A stretch of 64,000 nucleotides of DNA from Bradyrhizobium nanningense (GTDB lineage: Bacteria > Pseudomonadota > Alphaproteobacteria > Rhizobiales > Xanthobacteraceae): positions 62,001 to 126,000 of the forward strand of contig NZ_LBJC01000029.1 in NCBI RefSeq assembly GCF_004114535.1. Direction: 5' to 3'. The number at the start of each line of letters is the position of its first letter. Positions within the stretch are counted from its first letter, which is position 1. A program made the translations under genes and the position numbers. The notes beneath the pieces are model-generated. The model was not told the origin of the DNA. It saw only the letters and a list, made by a program, of their open reading frames with translations, and did not search any database. This document shows, piece after piece, positions 43,783-51,869 of the stretch.

Positions 43783-44016
43783 ATGGTCCAGGTCTATTTT
43801 CACTGCTCGAACACCGAGGGCACGCTGATCGACCGCTACGGCGCCGCCGTGTCCAATCTCACCGAGGCGCGCGACCGTGCCTCTCAGATCATGCGATCGA
43901 TGATCCTGACGCCGAGTAACGAAGACTGGCGCGACTGGGTGATCCATGTCAGCGACGACGACGGCGAGGAGATTTTCGACCTTCCCTTCACCGCCATGCT
44001 CGGCAAGCCGCATTGA
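43783..44016 (+). CDS. DUF6894 family small protein
   Basis: The product is 77 residues with MVQVYFHCSNTEGTLIDRYG, then LTEARDRASQIMRSMI and WVIHVSDDDGEEIFDLPFTAM. This matches the DUF6894 pattern very common in rhizobia. The function is unknown. CAGGAGGCGCAT precedes the ATG and is a good ribosome binding site. A second small ORF begins 9 bases after its stop. Confidence 0.85.
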   Translation: MVQVYFHCSNTEGTLIDRYGAAVSNLTEARDRASQIMRSMILTPSNEDWRDWVIHVSDDDGEEIFDLPFTAMLGKPH

Positions 44017-44025
44017 GGTGATGCC

Positions 44026-44202
44026 ATGTCGATCGCCTCACTGAGCCTCCTCCGCCAGCCCCTGAGCTTCGTCGCTGCCAAATGGCAGACGCTGATCCGG
44101 GTCGCCGGTGACCCCTACCGCCCCGAGCTTCACTATATGCGCGGGCCCGGCCCGAAATGGCGCGCCAAGTATCAGGCCAGCCGGCTGAACCGCTCGCTCT
44201 GA
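44026..44202 (+). CDS. Small hypothetical protein (58 aa)
   Basis: This ORF of 59 codons begins 9 bases after the DUF6894 gene with GAGGTGATGCC upstream. The product MSIASLSLLRQPLSFVAAKW continues with a basic segment (GPKWRAKYQASRLNRSL at the end). It lacks known motifs. Close coupling and amino acid composition support a real gene, but length makes this uncertain. Confidence 0.5.
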   Translation: MSIASLSLLRQPLSFVAAKWQTLIRVAGDPYRPELHYMRGPGPKWRAKYQASRLNRSL

Positions 44203-44236
44203 GCGGCCCTGCTTTTCGACCAACAGTCTCTCCACT

Positions 44237-44320
44237 CGTCATGCCCGGGCTCGTCCCGGGCATCCACGTCCTTGCATCCCCACGAGAACGTGGATGGCCG
44301 GGACAAGCCCGGCCATGACG
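44237..44320. repeat. Palindromic intergenic repeat (type D)
   Basis: An imperfect long inverted repeat pairs the CGTCATGCCCGGGC end with the GCCCGGCCATGACG end; nested hairpins include CCCGGGCTCGTCCCGGG. It lies between the convergent small gene and the enoyl-CoA hydratase gene. Such elements are widespread in Bradyrhizobium-type genomes. Confidence 0.7.
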
Positions 44321-44341
44321 GAGCTAGGGCAGCCGTAACCC

Positions 44342-45115
44342 TCACTTCCCGGTAAACCTCGCCCTGCGCTTCTCGACGAAGGCCTTGCGGCCTTCGACGG
44401 CGTCGGCACTCTTGCGGATCACCGCCTGGAGCTCGATCTCGCGGCGGAATTGCGCCTCGTAGGTCGCGTGCTCGCTCTCCTCGACGAGGAGGCGGGTTGC
44501 CACCAAAGCGCGCGTCGGGCCCTCGGCCAGCCGGTGCGCCAGCGTCAGCGCCTCGTCCATCAGCTTCGCGTCGTCGACGACCTGCCGCACCAGGCCGATC
44601 TGCCGGGCTTGCTCTGCGGTCAGCGGCTCGTTGAGCAGCATCAGCTCGAGCGCGCGCTGCCGGCCGACCAGCCGCGGCAGCAGCCAGGTCGAGCCGAGAT
44701 CCGGCACCAACGCGATGCGGCTGAACACCTGGATGAAGCTCGCCGACCGCGCCGCGACGATGATGTCGCCGGCCATGGCGAGGCTGAAGCCGCCGCCGGC
44801 CGCCACCCCGTTCACGGCGACGACGACGGGCACGCGGCATTCGCGCAATGCCTTGAAGGCCGGCCAGTAGAAGCGCATCACGCCGGCCGCGATGTCTTCG
44901 CCGAGCGCCTCCGACGCCTTCAGATTTTGTCCCGAGCAGAAGCCGCGTCCCGCACCGGTCAGGATCAGGGCTCGAATACTCTCGTCCTGCGACATCTCGC
45001 CGATGGCGGCGGCGAGCGCGCCGAGCAGGTCCGGCGTCATCGCATTCAGGCTTGCGGGTTCGTCGAGCGTCAGGATTCCGACCGCACCATCCCGCGCCTG
45101 TTTCACACCAGCCAT
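44342..45115 (-). CDS. Enoyl-CoA hydratase/isomerase family protein
   Basis: The product is 257 residues of crotonase fold. The oxyanion-hole segments are ALILTGAGRGFCSGQNLKAS and VNGVAAGGGFSLAMAGDII, and FSRIALVPDLGSTWLLPRLVG contains Asp in place of the second catalytic Glu, as in PaaG/isomerase-type relatives. It probably hydrates or isomerises an enoyl-CoA in fatty or aromatic acid degradation. The ATG at 45115 has GGGAGG upstream. The gene is divergent from the gamma-glutamyltransferase gene. Confidence 0.9.
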   Translation of the reverse strand: MAGVKQARDGAVGILTLDEPASLNAMTPDLLGALAAAIGEMSQDESIRALILTGAGRGFCSGQNLKASEALGEDIAAGVMRFYWPAFKALRECRVPVVVAVNGVAAGGGFSLAMAGDIIVAARSASFIQVFSRIALVPDLGSTWLLPRLVGRQRALELMLLNEPLTAEQARQIGLVRQVVDDAKLMDEALTLAHRLAEGPTRALVATRLLVEESEHATYEAQFRREIELQAVIRKSADAVEGRKAFVEKRRARFTGK

Positions 45116-45230
45116 GTTGCGCCTCCCTTTGGATGTTCTCGTTGGCCGCAATGTGCCATTGTCCGCGCGCTTCGCCAATCGCGGAGCAAGTCAGCGCAAC
45201 GAAGACAGCCCAGAACATCAAGACGACATC

Positions 45231-46820
45231 ATGCCCCATCAGTTCAGCCTCAACCAAACCGTCCGCAAACCCGCCGTCACGTCCAAGGGTGGCATCGTCG
45301 CCTCGCAATCGCGGCGGGCGGCCGAAGTCGGGGCACAGGTGCTGGCGGCGGGCGGCGACTGCGTGGATGCGATCGTGGCGACGACCATGGCGCTGAACGT
45401 GCTGGAGCCCTGGAACAGCGGCATCGGTGGCGGCGGTGCGATGGTGCTCTACCGTGCCAAGGAAAATCGCTACGAGGTGATCGATTACGGCATGCGCGCG
45501 CCGCAGAGCCTGCGCGTCGCCGACTATCCGCTCAGCGGCGAGGGCGCCGCTTCCGATCTCTTTCCGTGGCCGCGGGTGAAGGACGATCGCAACGTCCACG
45601 GCCCCGGTTCGATCGCCGTGCCCGGGGTCGTCGCGGGGATGGAAGAGGCGCATCGCCGCTACGCTAAAATGCCGTGGAAGGATCTGGTCGCGCCGGCAGC
45701 CAAGCTCGCCGGCGAAGGCCTGCTGGTCGATTGGTGGACCACGGTGACGATCTCCGGCTCGGCCGCCGATCTCAGGCGCTATCCCGCCAGCGCGGCGGCG
45801 TTCCTGAAGGACGGGCTGCCACCGAGCGCGCCATGGGGCATCAAGGCCGAGACCCGGCTGCCGCAGGACACGCTGAAGGCGACGCTGTCGCATCTTGCCG
45901 ACGCTGGGCCGCGCGATTTCTACCAGGGTGACCTCGCCAGGAGCATCGCCTCCGACATCAAGGCCGATGGCGGTTCGCTGTCGGTCGAGGACCTCGCCGC
46001 ATTCCGCGCGCATTTGCGCGAGCCGCTGGCGATCCCGTATCGCGACGGCAAGGTCTATGCGACGCCCGAGCTCACGGCCGGGCCGACCATGGCGCACGCG
46101 CTGCGCCTGTTGCAGCAGAGCCTGAAGCCGGGACGCGCGCCGGACGCGACCGCCTATGTCGAATACGCACTCGCTCTGCAGGCGGCCTTCCGCGAGCGGC
46201 TCAAGGACATGGGCGATGCCGACGGCAAACGCTCGCTCGGTGCCGAATATCTGGCGCCGGCCTGCACGACGCATTTCTCCGTGGTCGACCGGCACGGCAA
46301 CATCGCCGCGGTGACGCAGACGCTGCTCTCGTCCTTTGGCTCGAGATATGTGACGCCGCACAGCGGCATCGCCATGAACAACGGCATCATGTGGTTCGAC
46401 CCGACGCCCGGCACGACCAACTCGCTGGCTCCCGGCAAGCGCTGCCTTTGCAACTACACGCCGGTCATCGCCGAGACCAAGGACGGCAAGCGCCTCGCCG
46501 TTGGCGCCTCCGGCGGCCGCCGCATTCTGCCGTCGGTGATGCAGCTCGTGTCCTTCGCGATGGATTTCGGCATGGATCTCGATGCCGCCATCCATCAGCC
46601 GCGCATCGACGCCAGCGAAGGCGCGGTGGTGATCGGCGATGCTCGTTTGCCGGAGGATGTGCGCAAGACGCTGGGCTCGCGCTTCGACTATGAAGAGACC
46701 CGCGTGCAGGCCTTGCCGCAAAAGTTCGCCTGCCCGAGCGTGGTGATGCGCGCGGGCGACACGAATTTTGGCGCGGTCGAGATCTTTCAGCCCTGGGCCG
46801 ACGCGGTGGCGGAAGCCTGA
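45231..46820 (+). CDS. Gamma-glutamyltransferase family protein
   Basis: The product is 529 residues of the Ntn-hydrolase GGT family. The autocleavage/nucleophile Thr lies in ACTTHFSVVDRHGNIAAVTQ, with early DAIVATTMALNVLEPWNSGI and GGGGAMVLYR and late LAVGASGGRRILPSVMQ. It has no clear signal peptide, so it may act in the cytoplasm like some gamma-glutamyl hydrolases (PuuD analogue role is possible but not the same family). The ATG at 45231 precedes the family N-terminus; longer open frame upstream is not protein-like. Confidence 0.9.
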   Translation: MPHQFSLNQTVRKPAVTSKGGIVASQSRRAAEVGAQVLAAGGDCVDAIVATTMALNVLEPWNSGIGGGGAMVLYRAKENRYEVIDYGMRAPQSLRVADYPLSGEGAASDLFPWPRVKDDRNVHGPGSIAVPGVVAGMEEAHRRYAKMPWKDLVAPAAKLAGEGLLVDWWTTVTISGSAADLRRYPASAAAFLKDGLPPSAPWGIKAETRLPQDTLKATLSHLADAGPRDFYQGDLARSIASDIKADGGSLSVEDLAAFRAHLREPLAIPYRDGKVYATPELTAGPTMAHALRLLQQSLKPGRAPDATAYVEYALALQAAFRERLKDMGDADGKRSLGAEYLAPACTTHFSVVDRHGNIAAVTQTLLSSFGSRYVTPHSGIAMNNGIMWFDPTPGTTNSLAPGKRCLCNYTPVIAETKDGKRLAVGASGGRRILPSVMQLVSFAMDFGMDLDAAIHQPRIDASEGAVVIGDARLPEDVRKTLGSRFDYEETRVQALPQKFACPSVVMRAGDTNFGAVEIFQPWADAVAEA

Positions 46821-46979
46821 GGGCTAGGGATCGCTGCGCGATTCTGCCCGCGTTCGTTGAGCGCTCGCGCGATTACGCATCCAGGCGAGCATCACGACTC
46901 CTCCACATTCGCAGGGAACTTAGCTGCGCACAGTTCGTTCGTTAAACGGACAAATGCGCTCACCCCAGTGGAGGAATTG

Positions 46980-47204
46980 ATGAAGAAACTTGCGCTCGCC
47001 GCGTCGCTGATCATCGCGGCCGGCTTTACGTTGACAGGCCCAGCTCTGGCCAAGGGCGGCCATGGCGGCGGCCATGGTTTTGGTTATGGTCATTCGATGG
47101 GTTATCATCACCTTGGCACGCCGCCGGGATGGTCGCGCGGACGCAAGGTCGGCTGGCGCGGTCACGGCTGCCCGCCCGGCCTGTGGAAGCAGGGCCGCTG
47201 CTGA
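46980..47204 (+). CDS. Small secreted His/Gly-rich protein
   Basis: The product is 74 residues with a clear signal peptide (KKLALAASLIIAAGFTLTGPALA), then a Gly/His-rich segment (GGHGGGHGFGYGHSMGYHH) and a C-terminal HGCPPGLWKQGRC. The ATG follows TGGAGGAATTG. His clusters plus two Cys suggest metal binding in the periplasm. The CPPGL-K-GC-like tail recurs in other small exported proteins of rhizobia. The function is unknown. Confidence 0.78.
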   Translation: MKKLALAASLIIAAGFTLTGPALAKGGHGGGHGFGYGHSMGYHHLGTPPGWSRGRKVGWRGHGCPPGLWKQGRC

Positions 47205-47227
47205 CATCCTATATCCGCCAATGATGC

Positions 47228-47258
47228 AAGGCGCTGCTCATCACCGGGGCGGCGCCTT
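47228..47258. terminator. Possible bidirectional terminator hairpin
   Basis: AAGGCGC at 47228-47234 pairs with GCGCCTT at 47252-47258 with a 17-base loop. It lies exactly between convergent genes. The loop is long and no T-run is evident, so support is moderate. Confidence 0.4.
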
Positions 47259-47260
47259 CT

Positions 47261-48544
47261 TCAAATGCCGAGCCGGTCCCGCACCCGGCCCGCGATGACG
47301 GCGCTCGTCACACCCACCGGCCAGAACGCGTGCATCGGGATCGGCTTGATGCCGGTGATGGGCATGTCGATCTCCGCCCTGGCGCCGCCGATCAGCCGTC
47401 GCGCGAGTTGAGCGCCCATCGCGGTCGCGAGCGCAACGCCGCGGCCATTGCAGCCAAGCGAGATCAGCACGCCCTCGGCAGGCTCATGCACATGCGGGTA
47501 GTGATCCGCGGTGATGGCGAGCCGGCTGTTCCAGCCGTGAGTCCAGGAAACGCCTTTCAGCTGCGGCCATAGCCGCTCGGCATAGCGAATGAGATAAGCG
47601 ACGTCGTACGGCGACTTGATCCAGCGCATCGGCCCGCGGCCGCCCATCAGGAGACAATTGTGCTGGTCGATACGATAATAGACGGTGATGTGACCGCTCT
47701 CGTAGAGCACCGGACGCGTCGGCATGATCGAGCCGGCAACCGCGTCGGAGAGCGGCGCGGTCGCGGCGATCGAGGAGAACACCGGCACGATGGTGCGGCG
47801 GAGCGCCGGCCAGAGATCGTCGGAGAAACCGTTGGTGGCGAGCAGGACCTTGTCGGCATGCACCACCGCCCGCGGCGTCTCGATGCGCCAGCGGTTGCCG
47901 TCGCGACGGAGCGACAGCGCCGGCGTCTCGCCATGCACCTTCGCGCCCGCCGAGATCGCGGCCCGCGCGAGGCCGCGGGCGTAGCTGAGCGGATGCAGAT
48001 CGCCGCCGCGCGCATCAAGCATGGCGCCGACGTAGCGGTCGGTGCCGGTCATCTCGCGAAGCTGCTCGCGGTTGAGATAGGTCACCGGCATGCCGCGGCG
48101 GATGCATTGCCGCGCGGTCGCCTCGATCGCGGCGGCGCTGGCCTCATGATAGGCCGCGCGCAGCGTGCCGTTCTGCCGTGCCTCGCACGGGATCTGGTAG
48201 CGGCGGATCAGATCATGGGTGAAGTTGGTCGTGCCGTAGGCGAACTCGATCATGCGGCGGCCGAGCTCGGCGCCGAAATCGGCCTCGATCTGATCAGGAT
48301 CGTGCTTCAGGCCCGGATTGGTGTGGCCGCCATTGTTGCCGGACGCGCCCCAACCCGGCTCCTGCGCCTCCAAAACCAGAGCCTCGACGCCCTGCTCCGC
48401 CAGATGCAGCGCGGTGGAGAGGCCGGTGTAGCCTCCGCCGACGATGGCGACGGAGACATTCTTGTCGACGTCGAGCGGCGGCGTGGCGACCGGCGCGACG
48501 GCGGTGTCGGCGTAGAGCGAGGGCGGCAGAGGCAGGCGCGTCAT
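47261..48544 (-). CDS. FAD-dependent amine/amino acid oxidoreductase (DAO family, PuuB-like)
   Basis: The product is 427 residues. The dinucleotide-binding motif VAIVGGGYTGLSTALHLAEQG near residue 32 and GWGASGNNGGHTNPGLKHDP fit gamma-glutamylputrescine oxidase/DadA-type flavoenzymes. Late motifs LISLGCNGRGVALATAMGAQ are likewise typical of this group. It would oxidise an amine or amino acid to aldehyde or keto acid in the cytoplasm. It follows the polar amino acid ABC genes by 12 bases, so the transporter likely imports its substrate. Confidence 0.88.
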   Translation of the reverse strand: MTRLPLPPSLYADTAVAPVATPPLDVDKNVSVAIVGGGYTGLSTALHLAEQGVEALVLEAQEPGWGASGNNGGHTNPGLKHDPDQIEADFGAELGRRMIEFAYGTTNFTHDLIRRYQIPCEARQNGTLRAAYHEASAAAIEATARQCIRRGMPVTYLNREQLREMTGTDRYVGAMLDARGGDLHPLSYARGLARAAISAGAKVHGETPALSLRRDGNRWRIETPRAVVHADKVLLATNGFSDDLWPALRRTIVPVFSSIAATAPLSDAVAGSIMPTRPVLYESGHITVYYRIDQHNCLLMGGRGPMRWIKSPYDVAYLIRYAERLWPQLKGVSWTHGWNSRLAITADHYPHVHEPAEGVLISLGCNGRGVALATAMGAQLARRLIGGARAEIDMPITGIKPIPMHAFWPVGVTSAVIAGRVRDRLGI

Positions 48545-48556
48545 GGCGAAGACCGG

Positions 48557-49288
48557 TCAGAGCGGATGCAATACGCGCCGCAAAAAGTCCTGCGTGCGCG
48601 GGTGCTGCGGTTGGTTGAGCAGCGCCTTGGCGGGCCCCTGCTCGACAATGACGCCGCCGTCGATGAACAGCACGCGGTCGGCGACGTCGCGGGCAAAGCC
48701 CATCTCGTGGGTGACGACGACCATGGTCATGCCGTCGTCGGCGAGCTTGCGCATCACGCCGAGCACGTCACCGACGAGCTCGGGGTCGAGCGCCGAGGTC
48801 GGCTCGTCGAACAGGATCGCCTTGGGCTGCATCGCCAGCGCCCGCGCGATCGCGACGCGCTGCTGCTGGCCGCCGGAGAGCTGCGGCGGGTGCGCATCGG
48901 CCTTCTCGGCGAGGCCGACCTGGGCGAGTAGCGCGCGGCCACGCTCGAACGCCTGGGCACGCGGCTCCGTCTTCACGTAGAGCGGTCCTTCGATCACGTT
49001 CTCCAGCGCCGTGCGATGCGGGAACAGGTTGAAGCGCTGGAACACCATCGAGACCTGGGTGCGGATGTTCACGATCGACGGCGCGTCGCGGTCGACCTTG
49101 AGGCCCTCGACGCTGATCTCGCCGCGATCGTAGCTTTCCAGCCCGTTGATGCAGCGCAGGATGGTGGACTTGCCGGAGCCGGAGGGACCGACGATGCAGA
49201 CCACCTCGCCCTTCTCGACGGTCGCCGAGATGCCCTTGAGCACCTCGACCTTGCCAAAGCTCTTGTGGACGTCGTTCAGCTCGATCAT
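48557..49288 (-). CDS. Polar amino acid ABC transporter ATPase (GlnQ/HisP type)
   Basis: The product is 243 residues with Walker A GPSGSGKST, signature LSGGQQQRVAIARAL, Walker B ILFDEPTSALDPE and switch His in VVVTHEMGFA. This is a standard PAAT-family ATPase. The ATG overlaps the permease stop as ATGA, indicating coupling. It powers import of an amino acid or opine with the permease and binding protein upstream in the same operon. Confidence 0.94.
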   Translation of the reverse strand: MIELNDVHKSFGKVEVLKGISATVEKGEVVCIVGPSGSGKSTILRCINGLESYDRGEISVEGLKVDRDAPSIVNIRTQVSMVFQRFNLFPHRTALENVIEGPLYVKTEPRAQAFERGRALLAQVGLAEKADAHPPQLSGGQQQRVAIARALAMQPKAILFDEPTSALDPELVGDVLGVMRKLADDGMTMVVVTHEMGFARDVADRVLFIDGGVIVEQGPAKALLNQPQHPRTQDFLRRVLHPL

Positions 49289-49938
49289 CGCTTCCCGGCC
49301 CGCTTCTCGAAGTGACGGACCAGCAGGATCAGCGGAATGCTCATGGTGAGATACATCAGCGCCACCAGCGTGAACACGCTGCTGTTCTTGAAGGTCGAGG
49401 ACGCAATCAGCTTGCCCTGCAGCGCAAGTTCGGCCACCGTGATGGTCGAGGCCTGCGAAGAGTCCTTCAGCATCATGATCATGACGTTGCCGTAGGGCGG
49501 CAGCACGATGCGCACCGCCTGGGGCAGCACCACGCGGCGCATGGTGAGCCACCAGCCCATGCCGATCGACTGCGCCGCCTCGACTTGACCCTTGTCGATC
49601 GCCTCGATGCCGGCGCGGAAGTTTTCCGCCTGGTAGGCTGAATAGGCGATGCCGAGCCCGAGGATGGCGGCCTGCAGCGCGCTGAGCGTAACACCGAGAT
49701 CGGGCATCACGAAGTAGAGATAAAACAACAGCACGATAATCGGGATGCCGCGGATCACGTTGATCAGGCTGGCGCTGAGCATCGACAGCGCCTTGATGCC
49801 GGAGACCCGCATCATCGCCCAGACGAGGCCGAGCACCGTCGAGAGCAGCAGCGAGCCGATGGTGACGACGATCGTCAGCGCGACGCCGTTCATCAGGATC
49901 GGGAAAAACTCGGCGGCGTCGTGCCAGAAGCCTTTCAT
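49285..49938 (-). CDS. Polar amino acid ABC transporter permease (HisM/GlnP type)
   Basis: The product is 217 residues with about five hydrophobic helices. It has the family segment LINVIRGIPIIVLLFYLYFV and the EAA loop EAAQSIGMGWWLTMRRVVLPQ that contacts the ATPase. Only one permease gene is present, so it probably forms a homodimer. It lies between the binding-protein and ATPase genes. Confidence 0.94.
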   Translation of the reverse strand: MKGFWHDAAEFFPILMNGVALTIVVTIGSLLLSTVLGLVWAMMRVSGIKALSMLSASLINVIRGIPIIVLLFYLYFVMPDLGVTLSALQAAILGLGIAYSAYQAENFRAGIEAIDKGQVEAAQSIGMGWWLTMRRVVLPQAVRIVLPPYGNVMIMMLKDSSQASTITVAELALQGKLIASSTFKNSSVFTLVALMYLTMSIPLILLVRHFEKRAGKR

Positions 49939-49969
49939 CGGCCAGCCTTCATCGATCCGTCGTTGTCGA

Positions 49970-50728
49970 TCAGCCCTGGGCCTTCAGGCCCCACTTATTC
50001 AGAATTTTGTCGATGGTGCCGTTGGACTTCAGCTTCGCCAGCGAGGCGTTGATCTTGCCGAGCAGCGCGGTCTCGCCCTTGCGTACGCCGATGCCGACCG
50101 AGCCGATGGTGACGGGCTTGTAGCCCTCGACGAGGCGCACCTCCGGGAAGCCGCCCTGCTTCAGATTGTAGGCGAGGATCGGATAATCGGCGTAGCCGGC
50201 CTTGAGGCGACCGGTGTTCACGTCGCGCAGGATGTCCGGAATAGTGTCGTAGGCTTTCACGTCGGCAAACAGGCCGGTCTTCTTCAGTGCGTCGACGAAG
50301 GCGGTGCCGACTTGCGCGCCGACCGTCTCGCCCTTCAGATCCTCCTGGGTGGCATAGGCCTTGGTATCACTCTTCGGCACGACGAGGCCTTCGCCATAGC
50401 TGTAGATCGGATCGGAGAAGTCGACGACCTCCTTGCGCGGCGGCGTGATGAACATCGCGGCGGCTATGATGTCGATCTTGCTCGAGGTCAGCGACGGGAT
50501 CAGGGCCGAGAACTGCATCGGCTCGATCTGCACGTTGAAGCCGGCATCCTTGCCGACCTCGGTGATGAGGTCGACCATGATGCCCTGGATGCTGTTGGTC
50601 TTGGTGTCGAGGAAGGTGAAGGGAATGCCCGTCGGGGTCGAGCCGACCTTGAGCACCTGTTGCGCCGAGGCCGGCATGAGTACTGCAATCGCGAGTGCCG
50701 CCATCGCGGCCTGAACAATACGCTTCAT
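49970..50728 (-). CDS. Polar amino acid ABC transporter substrate-binding protein
   Basis: The product is 252 residues with a signal peptide ending MPASAQQ and SBP_bac_3 features: GIPFTFLDTKTNSIQGIMVDL, KIDIIAAAMFITPPRKEVVDFSDP and ELKGETVGAQVGTAF-like sequence. It would capture an amino acid or amine in the periplasm. The gene opens the operon with permease, ATPase and oxidase, and diverges from an XRE-cupin regulator whose palindromes lie in between. Confidence 0.92.
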   Translation of the reverse strand: MKRIVQAAMAALAIAVLMPASAQQVLKVGSTPTGIPFTFLDTKTNSIQGIMVDLITEVGKDAGFNVQIEPMQFSALIPSLTSSKIDIIAAAMFITPPRKEVVDFSDPIYSYGEGLVVPKSDTKAYATQEDLKGETVGAQVGTAFVDALKKTGLFADVKAYDTIPDILRDVNTGRLKAGYADYPILAYNLKQGGFPEVRLVEGYKPVTIGSVGIGVRKGETALLGKINASLAKLKSNGTIDKILNKWGLKAQG

Positions 50729-50810
50729 CGCATCCCCCTTTTGGGTCTGGCCGATGGCGGCGCTCGCGCATGTCGTGATCAGACGTTGCGGGCCACGCCG
50801 TTTCGGCCTA

Positions 50811-50828
50811 TTTTCACCAATATGAAAA
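50811..50828. promoter_or_regulatory. Inverted repeat in the transporter/XRE-cupin intergenic region
   Basis: TTTTCA at 50811-50816 and TGAAAA at 50823-50828 flank a 6-base centre. A similar TTCA/TGAA symmetry occurs at 50863-50876, suggesting two binding sites for one regulator. Confidence 0.5.
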
Positions 50829-50862
50829 TTTGGTCACACTTTCGCGGACGATGCAAGCGGTT

Positions 50863-50876
50863 TTCATGCACATGAA
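50863..50876. promoter_or_regulatory. Palindrome upstream of the XRE-cupin gene
   Basis: TTCATGCACATGAA has 6-bp arms around CA and sits 14 bases before the GTG start at 50891, a fitting place for autoregulation. Confidence 0.55.
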
Positions 50877-50890
50877 GGAAGCGGTTTGAC

Positions 50891-51550
50891 GTGAGCGGTG
50901 GCAAAAGAATGCGCAAACCGGCCGTTGCAAAGCCGGCGAAGCGGGTGAAGCCCAAAGCCGTCACCAAACCGGCGGAACCTGCGATGGACGTCGCGGTCGG
51001 CCGCCGCATCCGGGATCTCCGGCGTATCAGGCAATTCTCGCTGGAAACGGTCGCGGCGCGCACCGATCTATCGATCGGCTTCCTCAGCCAGATCGAGCGC
51101 GGCCTGTCCTCGCCCTCGCTGCGCGTGCTGGCCACGCTCGCCGACGTGCTCGGCGTCGGCATCGCCGCACTGTTCGGCGCAAGTCCGAGTGCCGACGGCA
51201 CCTCCGACCAGGTGGTGACGCGCGGGCTGCAACGCCCCGAACTGAAGCTGTGGCGCACCGGCGTGTCCAAGCAGCTGCTGAGCCCGGCGAGCGCCGACAA
51301 CAAGCTCAACCTCTTCCTCGTGCATCTGGAGCCCGGCGGCTCCACCGGCGACGAGCTCTACACCCATGACGGCGAAGAGGCCGGCCTCGTGCTCGACGGC
51401 GAGATGATGCTGACGGTGGACAGCGAGACCTGGTCGCTGAAGACGGGTGACAGTTTTCGTTTCGCGAGCCGAAGGCCGCACCGGTTTTCCAATCCGGCGC
51501 AGGATGCGAAGGCCGTGGTGCTGTGGGTGAATTGCGTGACGGGGGCGTAA
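50891..51550 (+). CDS. XRE-family regulator with C-terminal cupin domain
   Basis: The product is 219 residues. After a basic N-terminal tail rich in Lys and Pro comes a helix-turn-helix (LETVAARTDLSIGFLSQIER), and the last 100 residues form a cupin (DGEEAGLVLDGEMMLTVDSE, GDSFRFASRRPHRFSNP). This is the PuuR/SutR-like layout of regulators sensing amines or amino acid derivatives. The GTG start is 14 bases past a palindrome, with AAGGAAG upstream. It diverges from the amino acid ABC/oxidase operon and likely controls it. Confidence 0.9.
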   Translation: MSGGKRMRKPAVAKPAKRVKPKAVTKPAEPAMDVAVGRRIRDLRRIRQFSLETVAARTDLSIGFLSQIERGLSSPSLRVLATLADVLGVGIAALFGASPSADGTSDQVVTRGLQRPELKLWRTGVSKQLLSPASADNKLNLFLVHLEPGGSTGDELYTHDGEEAGLVLDGEMMLTVDSETWSLKTGDSFRFASRRPHRFSNPAQDAKAVVLWVNCVTGA

Positions 51551-51579
51551 GCTTCCGCTCCGCGGACTCCCTCTCAACC

Positions 51580-51737
51580 CGTCATCCCCGCGCAATGGCG
51601 AAGCCATTGTCGCTGGAGGCGCGAGTAGCGCGATGCAATAGCATCGCGCCGGGAGCCTCGAAGGATGCACGGCCCCGATGCGGCCGGGCCGTCGCCCTTC
51701 GAGGGCCGCTGAAGAAGCGGCCACCTCAGGGTGACGG
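51580..51737. repeat. Palindromic intergenic repeat (type B-like)
   Basis: The element starts GTCATCCCCG and ends CAGGGTGACGG, with several nested hairpins (GCAATGGCGAAGCCATTGTC, CGATGCAATAGCATCG). It lies between the convergent XRE-cupin and D-amino acid dehydrogenase genes and resembles the repeats at 27.2 and 30.6 kb. Confidence 0.65.
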
Positions 51738-51768
51738 TGATAGATTTGGACGCACATCACGTCCACAT

Positions 51769-51856
51769 CGTCATTGCGAGGAGCCCTTGCGACGAAGCAA
51801 TCCAGACTGGTCTCCGCGGAAGGAGGCTGGATTGCGTCGCTACGCTCGCAATGACG
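51769..51856. repeat. Palindromic intergenic repeat (type C)
   Basis: The ends are CGTCATTGCGAG at 51769-51780 and the exact complement CTCGCAATGACG at 51845-51856, with a second inner inverted pair GCAATCCAG/CTGGATTGC. This pattern is found in many alphaproteobacterial intergenic regions; here it stands between convergent genes. Confidence 0.8.
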
Positions 51857-51869
51857 AGCTGAGAGAGTC

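Noticed and set aside
44172..46721. Antisense frame over the gamma-glutamyltransferase gene that runs on through the enoyl-CoA hydratase gene in another frame
   Set aside because: The GGT and hydratase frames have full catalytic motifs; this one does not.
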